A stretch of 64,000 bases of DNA, from the NCBI GenBank assembly GCA_026008535.1, contig BRKX01000004.1:33670501-33734500 (forward strand), in the 5' to 3' direction. Source of the DNA: Perilla frutescens (Eukaryota; Streptophyta; Magnoliopsida; Lamiales; Lamiaceae). A program made the position numbers and the translations under genes. The notes under the pieces are model-generated. The model was not told the origin of the DNA. It made no database searches and saw nothing but the letters and a program-made list of their open reading frames with translations. Numbering within the stretch: the first letter of the stretch is position 1; every line of letters starts with the position of its first letter. Below are positions 53,877-63,273 of the stretch, one piece after another.

Positions 53877-54764
53877 TATGGAAAAATTAGCGTTGAGTCA
53901 TTGCTCCTTCAAGATTTGTTTGTAGCTATCAATGGTAGCTAAAGGGGCTAAACAATTATGGACATTTTTTATTCTTTTATTCTTCTTTTTTCTTTTTCAT
54001 TTGAGCATGTCGAAGATGTGTTTAAATATTCCCTACGATTCCTAGTGCTAACGGGTTTCTATTTCTACTGCCCCTTATTATCCATTCAAATCTTTAATTA
54101 TGAAAAAAAAAATGAACTTTGACATAATTATATGTAAAGTTATTAAAGTCCATACTTTTTTAGTAACTAACCTTTTACCAAAATATAATAATATTGTCAT
54201 GAATTCAGATAGAAAATTCGAGGATATGAGTAAAGTTGAAGTCTTGGTTCAAGGTGAGATCGTGAATGAAGAATTGAGGGAAAAAGTGTTTGTCTGATGA
54301 GGGTCATAGAGCTAAGGGATGGTTGTCATTTGCTGAAGATCCAATGGTTGAGTGATTTAATCTCAGACGCACATTTATCGTGGGATGAGTGGATCCATGT
54401 TTATGTGTATTTACCCTTATTTCATGTTATTTCAATTAAGTGAATTATTTCACAAGTAGAAATTGAGATAGGGCGGTTTGCAAATTATTATTATTATTTG
54501 CAATTTAGTACTGCTGGTCCCTCACCTTTTGTATTTAAGGTTGCGGAAATGAAATGGTACGGAATAAAAGTTTATCCAAATTGCTTTCTTTCTCAATTCT
54601 CTCTTCCTCGTCTCTTCTGACTCCCTATCTTATTCTATTATATTCTATCAAAGTTTTAATATTTATTAACTGAAAAGTACAAAAAATATATTATTATATC
54701 CCAGTTAATAGATCTTCCCAGTAGGATCATTACAAATATCATTGAGATACGATAAATAAATTAA
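53877..54764. other. Non-coding spacer
   Basis: AT-rich; a 65-codon ORF at 54100-54297 has no recognisable features and AT-biased composition. No repeat boundary identified. Confidence 0.55.
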
Positions 54765-55590
54765 AGGTGTTTATAAATACACAACTCATTTATTTTAATA
54801 CACCACAATTAAAATTAATTCAAAATTAAATAATTAATAATAAATTATTTAAATACCCTTTCCTTTTTCCTTTTTCCTTTTATTTTATTTTTCTTTTTTA
54901 TGTTTTATTGTCCCTTACTCGTCATCTGATTCCAAATACTCAACCCAGAACCTGGCCACCTCCAATTGTCTCTCGCCGGAAACCAATACACACCCATTAC
55001 AAAACACAAATCTTCACATAAATCAAGGAAAAATCCCCACGATTCACAAAATAAGTTTTGAACGCTCACCTAATTCAAATGCCACTAATAAAACGTCTCG
55101 ACAAGTCTGGTTCCAAAAATCTTTTTTCAAACATGCACCGCAATTTTCGAAGCTATTAATTAATTAATCATATTCGAAAATCAATTCTCAAACTAGAGTC
55201 GAACCTTCGAAATCATCAGTTCGATTCGAGCAGGGTGACATCAGCTGATTTCGGCAGAGTGAATGAACGCGATGACGGATTTTTCGTTTGGAAAAGGGGG
55301 AGAGGATAACGCAAAGAATGGGGCAGATTTCTCATTTAGGAGAGGAAGAAGACGGCGCACCAAGAAGAAGAGGGCGATGACTCATTTCTCATTTGGGAAG
55401 GGCAGAAGACAACACTAGCTTCTTTGCTTTTTATTGGTTAAAGATAATTCTTAAAATTGAGGATACAATTGGAAAATAATATGGTGTATAAAGTAAAAAT
55501 AATAATTTATTTTAGAATTTGTGATATATTTAGAAAATATGGTATATAATAAAAATTTGGTGGTGCAAATAGCAACATCCTAAATTAAAA
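54765..55590. mobile_element. Possible non-autonomous Mutator-like element with captured DNA
   Basis: Outer AT-rich arms resemble each other in inverted orientation (GGTGTTTATAAATACAC left; GGATGTTGCTATTTGCACC on the right complement; both continue to a ATACACCA-like block). The interior, 54920-55440, has different, more gene-like composition (CTCTCGCCGGAAACC; GGAAAAGGGGGAGAGG). No ORF supports a protein. Tentative. Confidence 0.3.
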
Positions 55591-56163
55591 TGTTTCATAT
55601 ATCACGGACAAATTCGTTAAGGAGGCTATTAATTGCAGCATATAATTATTATGACATTTGTAACAGATGTTAATTACGTTGTGGAATGTGTATGAAAGTG
55701 AGAAGTTGTAAACAAAAATTCTATTAAAATTGAATGAAAACACATTTTAAGAGTCCGGAGATTAAATTAGAAGTTTCTTTTTTTCTTGTGATTTGCGGGC
55801 CGGAAGTGACGAATCCAATTCCTGATTTTGTGTTTTGTGAGATTTTGTGAGTGTTTAATTGTGACTCTCCAATTTCACTTTTAATAGAAAAAAGGCACGT
55901 TATTCATGCTTTTCATTAATAAAAAAATACAGAGAATGGATCAAATGAGAACTCATCCCCCATGTGAGAACTAGTAACTCATCTTATCCATCCATTGCTT
56001 TGATTTGGATGGCTAAGATTTGGTCAATTTTTGGTCAAAGGTGGAGTGACAAACTTGTAATATTTGAGCATAATTTTCGAAAATCATATAGACAACACTT
56101 TAAAACCGTTGTCTATTCTTATAAATTTCGCTATGCTAAAATGAGAGTACTATTATGCTATTA
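55591..56163. other. Non-coding spacer before the hAT element
   Basis: No gene seen; GAGAACTCATCC..GAGAACTAGTAACTC near 55950 resembles text of common AT-rich plant repeats. Ends at the hAT duplication. Confidence 0.55.
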
Positions 56164-56171
56164 TGAACATA
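56164..56171. repeat. 8-bp target duplication TGAACATA (left) of hAT
   Basis: Identical to 59300-59307; 8 bp is the hAT signature length. Confidence 0.95.
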
Positions 56172-56203
56172 CAGGGCCGTCTCCAGGATTTATGAGGCCC
56201 TAG

Positions 56204-56239
<36 letters not shown>

Positions 56240-56386
56240 AAACAAATATTTTACTATATGTTTATAGTTGGTGTTAAATGAAAAATCTTAAACACTAGTG
56301 AACAATGAAAAAATAAAATATAATCAAAATCACGTAAACCAATTCATCAACAAATAATATTTTTGGAAAATAAACACTAACTAAGT

Positions 56387-56821
56387 TCACACTCTTCGCG
56401 CTTTTTGTTGTGCAAAAGTATCAATCAAAGCATTGTATTCAAGCTCAGCTACCATTTTTTTCTCAATAGATAACATGGTTAAACCATTCAATCTATCTTG
56501 TGACATAGTTGATCGAAGATAATTCTTTATCAACTTTAGCTTGGAGAAACTTCTTTCAGCTGATGCTACAGTCACTGGTATAGTCAATAATATTCTATAA
56601 GATACCCAAGCATTAGGAAATTCATGACGCAGATTTTTTATGTACTCCAAAACTTCAATTGGCCTAGTTAAGCCGCTAGGAAATATTTTTCTCAACAACT
56701 GTAGTTCTGAAAATAAGTTATGCGCACAAATATCATAGTTATCCTCATGTTTCAAAACATTCTCCAATGTTGCACGTGAACTTTTCAAACTCTCGTCATC
56801 TGTATCTTTCAACTGTTCCAA
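56387..56821 (-). pseudogene. hAT transposase, C-terminal dimerisation domain
   Basis: 144 codons ending at the natural stop. VTVASAERSFSKLKLIKNYL and MSQDRLNGLTMLSIE are the hallmark of the hAT family dimerisation domain. The frame differs from the upstream part (57144-56902) by an indel near 56940, close to a run of T. Confidence 0.93.
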
Positions 56822-56901
56822 ATTGAATAGAAATCCAAAAATCTCTTCATAATTTTTGAATTGCTCAAATCTTGCTTTGAGTGAAGAAAGAGCATTATCA
56901 A

Positions 56902-57144
56902 CTAACAGCAGAAAATAATTGACTCGAAAATACTCTTCGGCCCCTTGTATTGGTTCATCATGTGCATTTTCATCAAAATTTTTTTTTTATGACGAACACG
57001 AGTTTCATGGAATGCAACTTCAATATCCATTTTTGAAGCAATCTTTTCTGCTTCATTTTTTGCAGCTTCAAACACAGTACTTTTATATTCTTCAAAGAAT
57101 ACAATCAAACCTTGCAAGAGATTTATAGCCTGAGCAATCACCAT
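56902..57144 (-). pseudogene. hAT transposase, linker region
   Basis: In frame with the segment upstream across a stop at 57154-57156. Helical, Lys/Glu-rich (FEAAKNEAEKIASKMDIEV). It ends FESIIFCC-stop because of a frame change; the alternative frame carries on towards the dimerisation domain. Confidence 0.85.
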
Positions 57145-57153
57145 ATCCTTTCT

Positions 57154-57636
57154 TTAGAGAAGTTTGCTCACTGAATTCACTTTTTGTAAGATTTCAAACC
57201 AGATAACCATACCAACAAGGAAATCAAAGTTTTGAAGTTCATAATTTACTAAAGATATAGCCTCACTTGATGTGGTTGCATCACCACTATGCTCCACTAG
57301 TTGTAGTAAAGCATCTCTTATTTGAGGAGCTTGAAATCTGATAGCTTTTACGCTTTCAACACGACTTTCCCAACGTGTGTCTGACCATAATTTCAACGTA
57401 AATCCTTTTCCATCACGCCCTTTTACAAAATATTTAAGGATCTCCCACCGCTTTGTTGAACCAAAGAATAATTTATAAATCCTTTGTATCACTCCAAAAA
57501 ATGATTTAGCTTGAACAGAGCTTATAGCCATATCACAAAGTGTAAGGTTAAGAGAATGACAGCCACATGGAGTGTAAAATGCTCTAGGATTCTCTTTAAG
57601 TACTCTACTACTTACTCCTTTGTATTGTCCTTTCAT
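57154..57636 (-). pseudogene. hAT transposase, catalytic region
   Basis: CGCHSLNLTLCDMA and LKLWSDTRWESRVESVKAI are the conserved motifs around the middle of this hAT group (the Trp/Arg motif TRWESR). Upstream stops TGA and TAA near 57655-57662 interrupt DM-stop-G-stop-GYDNGSNM, consistent with CGA and CAA to stop. Confidence 0.9.
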
Positions 57637-57825
57637 ATTTGAACCATTGTCATAACCTTATCCTCACATATCATTAAAATCCAGCTTTAGTATTCCCAAA
57701 AGACATATAAGATCATTGAAAAGAGCTTCTCCTGATGTTTCATTAACTTTCAAAAATTGAATAAAAAACTCTTCCACTGATATGGGAGTCTTGGAAACAT
57801 CAACACATCTTAATATAAGAGACAT

Positions 57826-58896
57826 TTATTCTTCATGGCTAACATCTGGAGTGCAGTCAAGAATTACAGAAAAATATTTCGCTCCTTTTACTTTTTCAAT
57901 GATCTTGCTCTTAATCTCACTGGCCAACAAAAGTATTATCTCATTCTGAATATTATGGCCAAGATAATGGGCACGACGAGTCTCTTTCTTTCGAATATGC
58001 CGTAGGTGCTCTTCCATGATCGGATCAAAATCAGCAATCATTCGAATTATGCTTAGAAAATTCCCACAGTTATGATCATCCAGTTTTCCATGTCTTCCAC
58101 AAAAAGCCAAATTACTACTAGCAAGAGTTTTTACTACAGACATAATTATTTTTAAAACATCTCTCCAAAATGTCTTCTCTTTTTCTATGGCTTTCTGATT
58201 CAAAGAGTCCAATGTTAATTTTTTCCTCAGTCTTGTTTCTGCCTCCATCCAGTCTGTCAAGCTATTCAAATGATCATTGCTTTTTTCATGCTCACTAAGT
58301 CTTGAATGAATATTCTTCCAATCATCATAACCACATGTCACTGTTGTTAAAGGGCTTGGCACAACCTTATTTCTCTTGAATAATACACAACAGAAGCAAA
58401 ACACTTTATTCTTTTTTCGAGAGTATACAAGCCAAGACCGATCAAGCTTTTCTCCATTTGGTAGATTACAATTGAAGTGTTTAACATTGAAGCTCCTACC
58501 ATTGTCATTAACAGGATACACATCTTCCATAACTCTTATCGGACCTTTCTCTACCAACAAGTCAATCTTTCTTTGGGATAAATTATCCTCCCAATTTCCC
58601 GGATCAAACAAATCCTCTAATTCTTCACCACAAATATCTAAATTTTCATTAATTTTTTCGGCATCATTCAAAATTTCCTCATCCATTTCGTTCACTTCTT
58701 GACTATCAGTTAAATGAATATTATCCCTCAAATTATCTCTTTCAACTTCAATTATAGATTCGATAGGTTCTTCAACTACAGGTGCAACAGGTACTTCGAT
58801 AATAGGAATCATAGTAGATTTTACGTACCTATCCATGGATCCGGCTAGGGATTTCGTAATGGCCTCTTGTCTTTCTTTTTGAACTTCCCGATTCAA
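57826..58896 (-). pseudogene. hAT transposase, N-terminal TTF finger and DUF4371
   Basis: 356 codons. Residues about 90-240 form the TTF-type zinc finger region (RSWLVYSRKKNKVFCFCCVLF, with His in HEKSNDHLNSLTDW), and residues about 250-356 the DUF4371 start (LAFCGRHGKLDDHNCGNFL; ILLLASEIKSKIIEKVKGAKYFSVILDCTPDVSHEE). The first acidic catalytic position lies in ILDCTPD. TAA follows HEE where Gln is expected; the frame then continues. Related domesticated proteins exist (ZMYM1-like), but the stops argue against function here. Confidence 0.92.
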
Positions 58897-59299
58897 ATTT
58901 TCTTTTGCCCATCATAATTCACCACGTTAATCTAAAAAAATAATGTAAATACATCAATATACAATACGTCAATACCCTCAAAATTTACTAGAATAGAAGA
59001 ATAGAAAAAAAAACCATACCTTAAGAGTGCCGATAGAATAGTTATGTGGAGTACACAATTTTTCCTCTTCTGCTAATCTTAGCCTTCTCTGCTACAGCTT
59101 CTAATCCACCTTTTTTTTTCTTCTGATATCTCTGCCGTTTTTTCTTTCTTCTGTATAAAGGTTTGGTATATTTTATTTTTAATTTAGGTAAATTTATTTA
59201 AATATATAATTAATATTTTTTTTAAAAAAAAATGAGGCCCTAATTGTGGGGGAGGCCCTAGGCCCATGCCTAGGTGGCCTCCCCCTGGAGACGCCTATG

Positions 59300-59307
59300 T
59301 GAACATA
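59300..59307. repeat. 8-bp target duplication TGAACATA (right) of hAT
   Basis: Exact match to 56164-56171. Confidence 0.95.
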
Positions 59308-59333
59308 TATACATGCTAATATGAATATATATG

Positions 59334-60552
59334 TGTTGGAATTTGTCGCCACAAACACTGAAATTAGACACAGATTCGTAATGTCAAACTCAATGTTAAA
59401 GACAGTTAACACAACTTATCTTAACACAAATATGCTGGAAATAAAATGCACAAGAATACACGATATAATTTTTAAATCATACACAACATGTGTATGATTG
59501 CCACAGGGTGAAATTATACTATTAAGAGTACAAAATTTTCAAGCCGTTAATGTTAGACGCAAAAGCTCTTAACACTACAGCAACATTACAAGTTCTAATC
59601 TAGACTCTCACTAAAAAGAACTAAAACATATAAATTGACATCCCGTCAATTCATATACAAACAACAACATACAAATTGACATCCCGTCAGTTCATATGAA
59701 CACTACAACATACAGATTGACATCCCGTCAATTCATATGCATACTACAACATACAGATTGACATCCCGTCAATTCATATGCAAACTAGATCATACAAGTT
59801 GACATCCCGTCGACTTGTATACAAACTAAAACATACAAATTGACATCCCGTCTATTCATATACAAACTAGTAAGGGTTTCACAACCTTTCTATCGATCCT
59901 AACTTGTACAATCTATTCCGTGAAAGGATTGAACAACAATAAACATTAAGATAGAAGAAGAAACGAAGAACGAAACCTAAACTAAGTTTGTGACTCAAGC
60001 TTTCTTCAATCTTCACACAGTGAAAAACGGATTGAGCTTGAATAAGTCTTCAAGTATCGAGCACATCCCTTATATGCTTCTTCACTTGAATTCGACATGG
60101 TCCACGATTTCTCTTTCTTGAACATGGGTTGACAAGAACCGCTTCACTCCATGACTTCACCGTAGATGGAAGAAACCGCCTCCAAGGCGTGGTTGATAGC
60201 TTCTCCACGTTCATGCTCTTTTTCTAAATATCCAGCAAATATAATTTTCTGAAAAAGAAAAAGAATTAAATAGAGAAACCGCTAGACCAAAAAAATAGGA
60301 GATAGAGTTTTGACTTTGTCAAACTCTATTTTAAATAATATATCTAATATGTATATATCCATTTATTTGAAATATTAATTTCATGGATATACACATATAT
60401 TTTAAGATATATAAAGTTATTTTATTTATTAAAATAATAAATAAAACTAGGAGAGGATAAGATTAGTTACAACTATGTCACAAACGATGTCGCAGGGAGT
60501 CTGTCTGACATCGAGTGCAACATTAAACCTCAATGTCATATAGCACTCAACA
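59334..60552 (-). repeat. Copia D 3' LTR
   Basis: 1219 bp; minus strand TGTTGAGTGCTATATGACAT..AATTCCAACA. Near its start is CGATGTC..GACATCG (arms at 60507-60513 and 60485-60491 on the plus strand), analogous to the palindrome at the start of the B LTR. TAATCTTATCC.TCCTAGT is shared with the B LTR. The outer end is placed by the TG..CA rule only. Confidence 0.85.
59622..59868. repeat. Six tandem 41-bp hairpin repeats in Copia D LTR
   Basis: GACATCCCGTC occurs at 59637, 59678, 59719, 59760, 59801 and 59842, an exact 41-bp period. Each unit has AATTGAC-ATCCC-GTCAATT or a variant, able to form a stem with ATCCC as loop. Confidence 0.92.
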
Positions 60553-60569
60553 ATCTCCCCCTTAATCTT
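60553..60569 (-). other. Polypurine tract of Copia D
   Basis: Minus strand AAGATTAAGGGGGAGAT immediately before the LTR. TTGTGCAG lies 24 nt upstream of the LTR (60577-60584), the same spacing as in Copia B. Confidence 0.88.
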
Positions 60570-61096
60570 AGCATTTCTGCACAAAACATACAACTCAATG
60601 TATTTTATACAATTAGAGTCGCAGCGGAAAATGGAGATCTTAAAATCTCTCCCTTAAGGGTTACTCCCCCTTAATTAGATCATCATATAATAGGAACATA
60701 ACCTATTATAAAATCAATGCTGAACAATACATTCAGCACATAATATCAATGGTGAACTCAACGTTCAACACAACATATCAATGTTGAACTCAACGTTAAA
60801 CACAAAATATCAATGTTGAACTCAACGTTCAACACAAAATAATCAAGACATATTGATCATTCAATATCTCAAAAACAAACTCAATATGCCTAAACATAAT
60901 GATATATAACAAATATCACAAACTGAATAAGCATATACAAATAAGAACACAATCATAAATTACATTCAACAAAAAACAAGATATGCATAAAATGCATATC
61001 AAAAACTATGTGTCCAGCACATATAAAAAACAGAAAATATAAAACATTGTTTTTAACAAAAAAGTTTTTAAAGTTCAGAAGCTTAAACACTAAGCT
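60570..61096 (-). repeat. Copia D 3' interior with tandem hairpins
   Basis: Non-coding. Three 32-bp repeats at about 60741-60840, each with GTTGAAC-TCAAC-GTTCAAC or a one-base variant (perfect copy at 60815-60833). A further stem TGCTGAA..TTCAGCA is at 60718-60738. An extra purine tract is opposite CTCCCCCTTAATTA near 60664. Confidence 0.8.
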
Positions 61097-62812
61097 TCAC
61101 ATCATCTTCCTCTTTCCTTTGGCCGCACCTTTTCTCCCATTTGCTTTACCAGCAGCATCTGTGTCTCCAGCATCCGTATCATCATTATCAGCATCATCAT
61201 CTACTCCCCCTTTTTGTGTAGAAAGGAGAGTCAGAAAAGAATCTCGAGCCTTGGTGAGTTGACCAATCACATGATCAAGTAGAGTAATTTGATGTTGAAG
61301 AGACTCCAGCGGCATCATGACAATGGGAATGGAAGGCGTTGAGGCAAAATCAGGATAGACATCAGATTAGGAAGGAGCAGGGGTACCTTCGGTAGAAGAA
61401 GGCACTGGATTTGTAGCATCATGAGGATAGGGAAGATCAATGATCTTGTCATCATTCCCCTTGGGCTTCATTATGGAGAAGGTGGTTTGCTCAGACAGCA
61501 CACTCTTCTTGTGTTCCTTTAACCCTTGGCTCTTAAGGATCCCATAGATCAAACATGGGAAAGGAAGCAAGTTCGAGGAACTGGACTTAGAGGCAGCCTT
61601 CAACGTTGCATCAAAGATGTATGCACCAAGGTTGAAAGGAAGCTGAGTTCCTATCTTGTACAGGAGAATGACCTGATCAACTGTGATGACAGAGGCATTC
61701 GATGTGGGCAGCCAATTGCACACTGCAAGCTTGTATAAAACTGAGTAAAAGAATGTTAACTTGGAAGCAAGCACTTTGTTGAGCCTTTTCGAAACCAAAC
61801 CTCCAGTAATAACATTCACCACATCATCAATCAGATCCAAAGACATGATTGTATCCTCATTGCCCAACTCAAGAAACGTGTTAATAACATTAGGGGAAAA
61901 CTTATAGGTTTTATCCCTAACAAACACAGTTCCAAAACACAGTTTAGAGGGATCTCCCATATCATAAATGATGTTAGCATAAAATTCATGAATAACATCA
62001 GGATCATATGACACTAGTGACGTAATAGATTTCCATAAACTCCTCTCCTTAAGAAACACATCCATCACATATTTTTTAAAGCTAAGAACATCAATCATTT
62101 TCTCAACCTTAAGAGTTCTCTTAACATAAAGAGCATGGGATTTCTTAGCCTCTTCAGAATAGAAAGTCTTACTGAAGGCTTATGTGACATCAAGCTGAGA
62201 GTCCTCATCTGTGCCGGAATCCTCATCCACGGGCTCAGCAGAAGGACTGACATTCCGTGTAACATCAGCAGGAGGAGAAGTAGGAACTTGTTCACTAGTG
62301 GAGTCGGACTCATCTTTCAGCGACTTGGAGGTAGCCTTAGACCCTTCCTTCTTCACCTTCTTAGAGGAGACGACATCAGGTTTGTCAGTGTCATCACTGT
62401 GAAGTCGCTTCGATTTCCTTGTCGGAGGAGAAGTCTTCGCCATTTTTGACAAAGATTGCAGGTGTGAAGTGGCTTTCGGGTCGATTGGATTTGTGGAATC
62501 TCCAAGCACATTCATCCTAATCGGCTTAGGGTTTAGGATCTCGGTTCTAGGAGGAATAATGAGATCGGGATGAACTTCAGCTTCAGTTGGCATCGTCTTT
62601 GATGTTGAAGGCTCAGTGACATTCGCTGTAGTTGGTTTAGCCTGAGCAGTTGGAGGTGCAATGTCAGGGGTCTGAGTTGATGTTGCAGAGAGTGGGGGTT
62701 GTACTGCAGCAGCCGGAGTTGAGGCCGATGATAGGGATCCTTTTGTGAGCTCCATCATTTGCTGCAACATCATCATCATGGCTTGTAGATGATTAGGGTT
62801 TTGGTCCGCCAT
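61097..62812 (-). pseudogene. Copia D env-like third ORF
   Basis: One frame of about 571 codons from ATG 62812 (MADQNPNHLQAMMMML) to TGA/TAA at 61097, broken only by two TAA codons (62180-62182 and 61367-61369). Met/Gln-rich start, Ser/Thr/Pro-rich region with basic patches (RKSKRLH, SKKVKKEG), then the conserved domain (LSFKKYVMDVFLKERS, HEFYANI, DLIDDVVNVITGGLV, FYSVLYKLAVCNWLPTSNAS, LPFNLGAYIFDATLKAA), a coiled-coil-like stretch (LESLQHQITLLDHVIGQL), an acidic Asp run and a basic end (KGAAKGKRKMM). The best-preserved copy of the B/D type. No signal peptide. Function unknown; the acidic-then-basic C-terminus is shared with B. Confidence 0.85.
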
Positions 62813-63221
62813 GGATGAAAACAGAAGAGAAAATCATTTTGAGGAGATGGAGAAGATGAATCGTTTGGAGAGAGAAAAAGCAAATCAGATATGGAGAGAG
62901 AGAGAGAGGGGGGGTTTTGAATTAAAAAAGAGATAAGGACAAACCACTTTATTATATTAAAATAATGAAAGTGATATCTCTCATTCTCTCTCTCTTATCA
63001 TATCAAAAGATATGCGGATAAGCATATCTGCTTATCAACAAAAATTCAATTATTTATTATTTAAACACTAAATAATAAATAAAATAATAAAATAAATTCT
63101 GAAACTAAATAAAACTAATGGAGATGAGTCATGATTGAATAAATTCTCATGAATTGATTCATAAAAAAAATCATATCATTGTACCATGGTTTTTTTTATT
63201 AATAATTTCAGAATTACAGAA
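62813..63221 (-). other. Copia D pol-to-env spacer
   Basis: About 400 bp non-coding, with (GA)n near 62890-62910 and AT-rich runs (AATAAATAAAATAATAAAAT near 63070). In the sense direction the pyrimidine-rich leader precedes the env-like ATG, as in A and B. Confidence 0.55.
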
Positions 63222-63260
63222 CCTGACGTCAAAGATCATAACATTGACTTTAACATCAGG
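63222..63260 (-). other. Stem-loop after Copia D pol stop
   Basis: Sense (minus) strand CCTGATGTTAAAG (63260-63248) pairs with CTTTGACGTCAGG (63234-63222): 13 positions, 11 Watson-Crick and two G-U pairs as RNA. It starts 13 nt after the pol stop (63274). The left arm core CTGATGTT is shared with Copia B. Confidence 0.72.
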
Positions 63261-63273
63261 ATGTCATCATTGA

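Larger units (their letters stand above)
56172..59299 (-). mobile_element. hAT transposon with decayed transposase
   Basis: 3128 bp bounded by exact 8-bp duplications. Ends CAGGGCCGTCTCCAGG and CATAGGCGTCTCCAGG (inverted) form imperfect terminal repeats. The interior encodes, on the minus strand, a transposase of the TTF-finger/DUF4371/dimerisation type. A (TA)n run lies near the left end (56203-56235). Confidence 0.95.

Noticed and set aside
54100..54297. 65-codon ORF in the spacer
   Set aside because: AT-biased, no homology recognised, no supporting signals.
57826..58896. Domesticated hAT host gene
   Set aside because: Intact 8-bp duplications and terminal repeats surround it and the frame has several stops, so it is a decayed transposon.
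59622..59868. Regular 41-bp repeats as a CRISPR array
   Set aside because: Whole units are near-identical with no unique spacers, and the context is a plant LTR.
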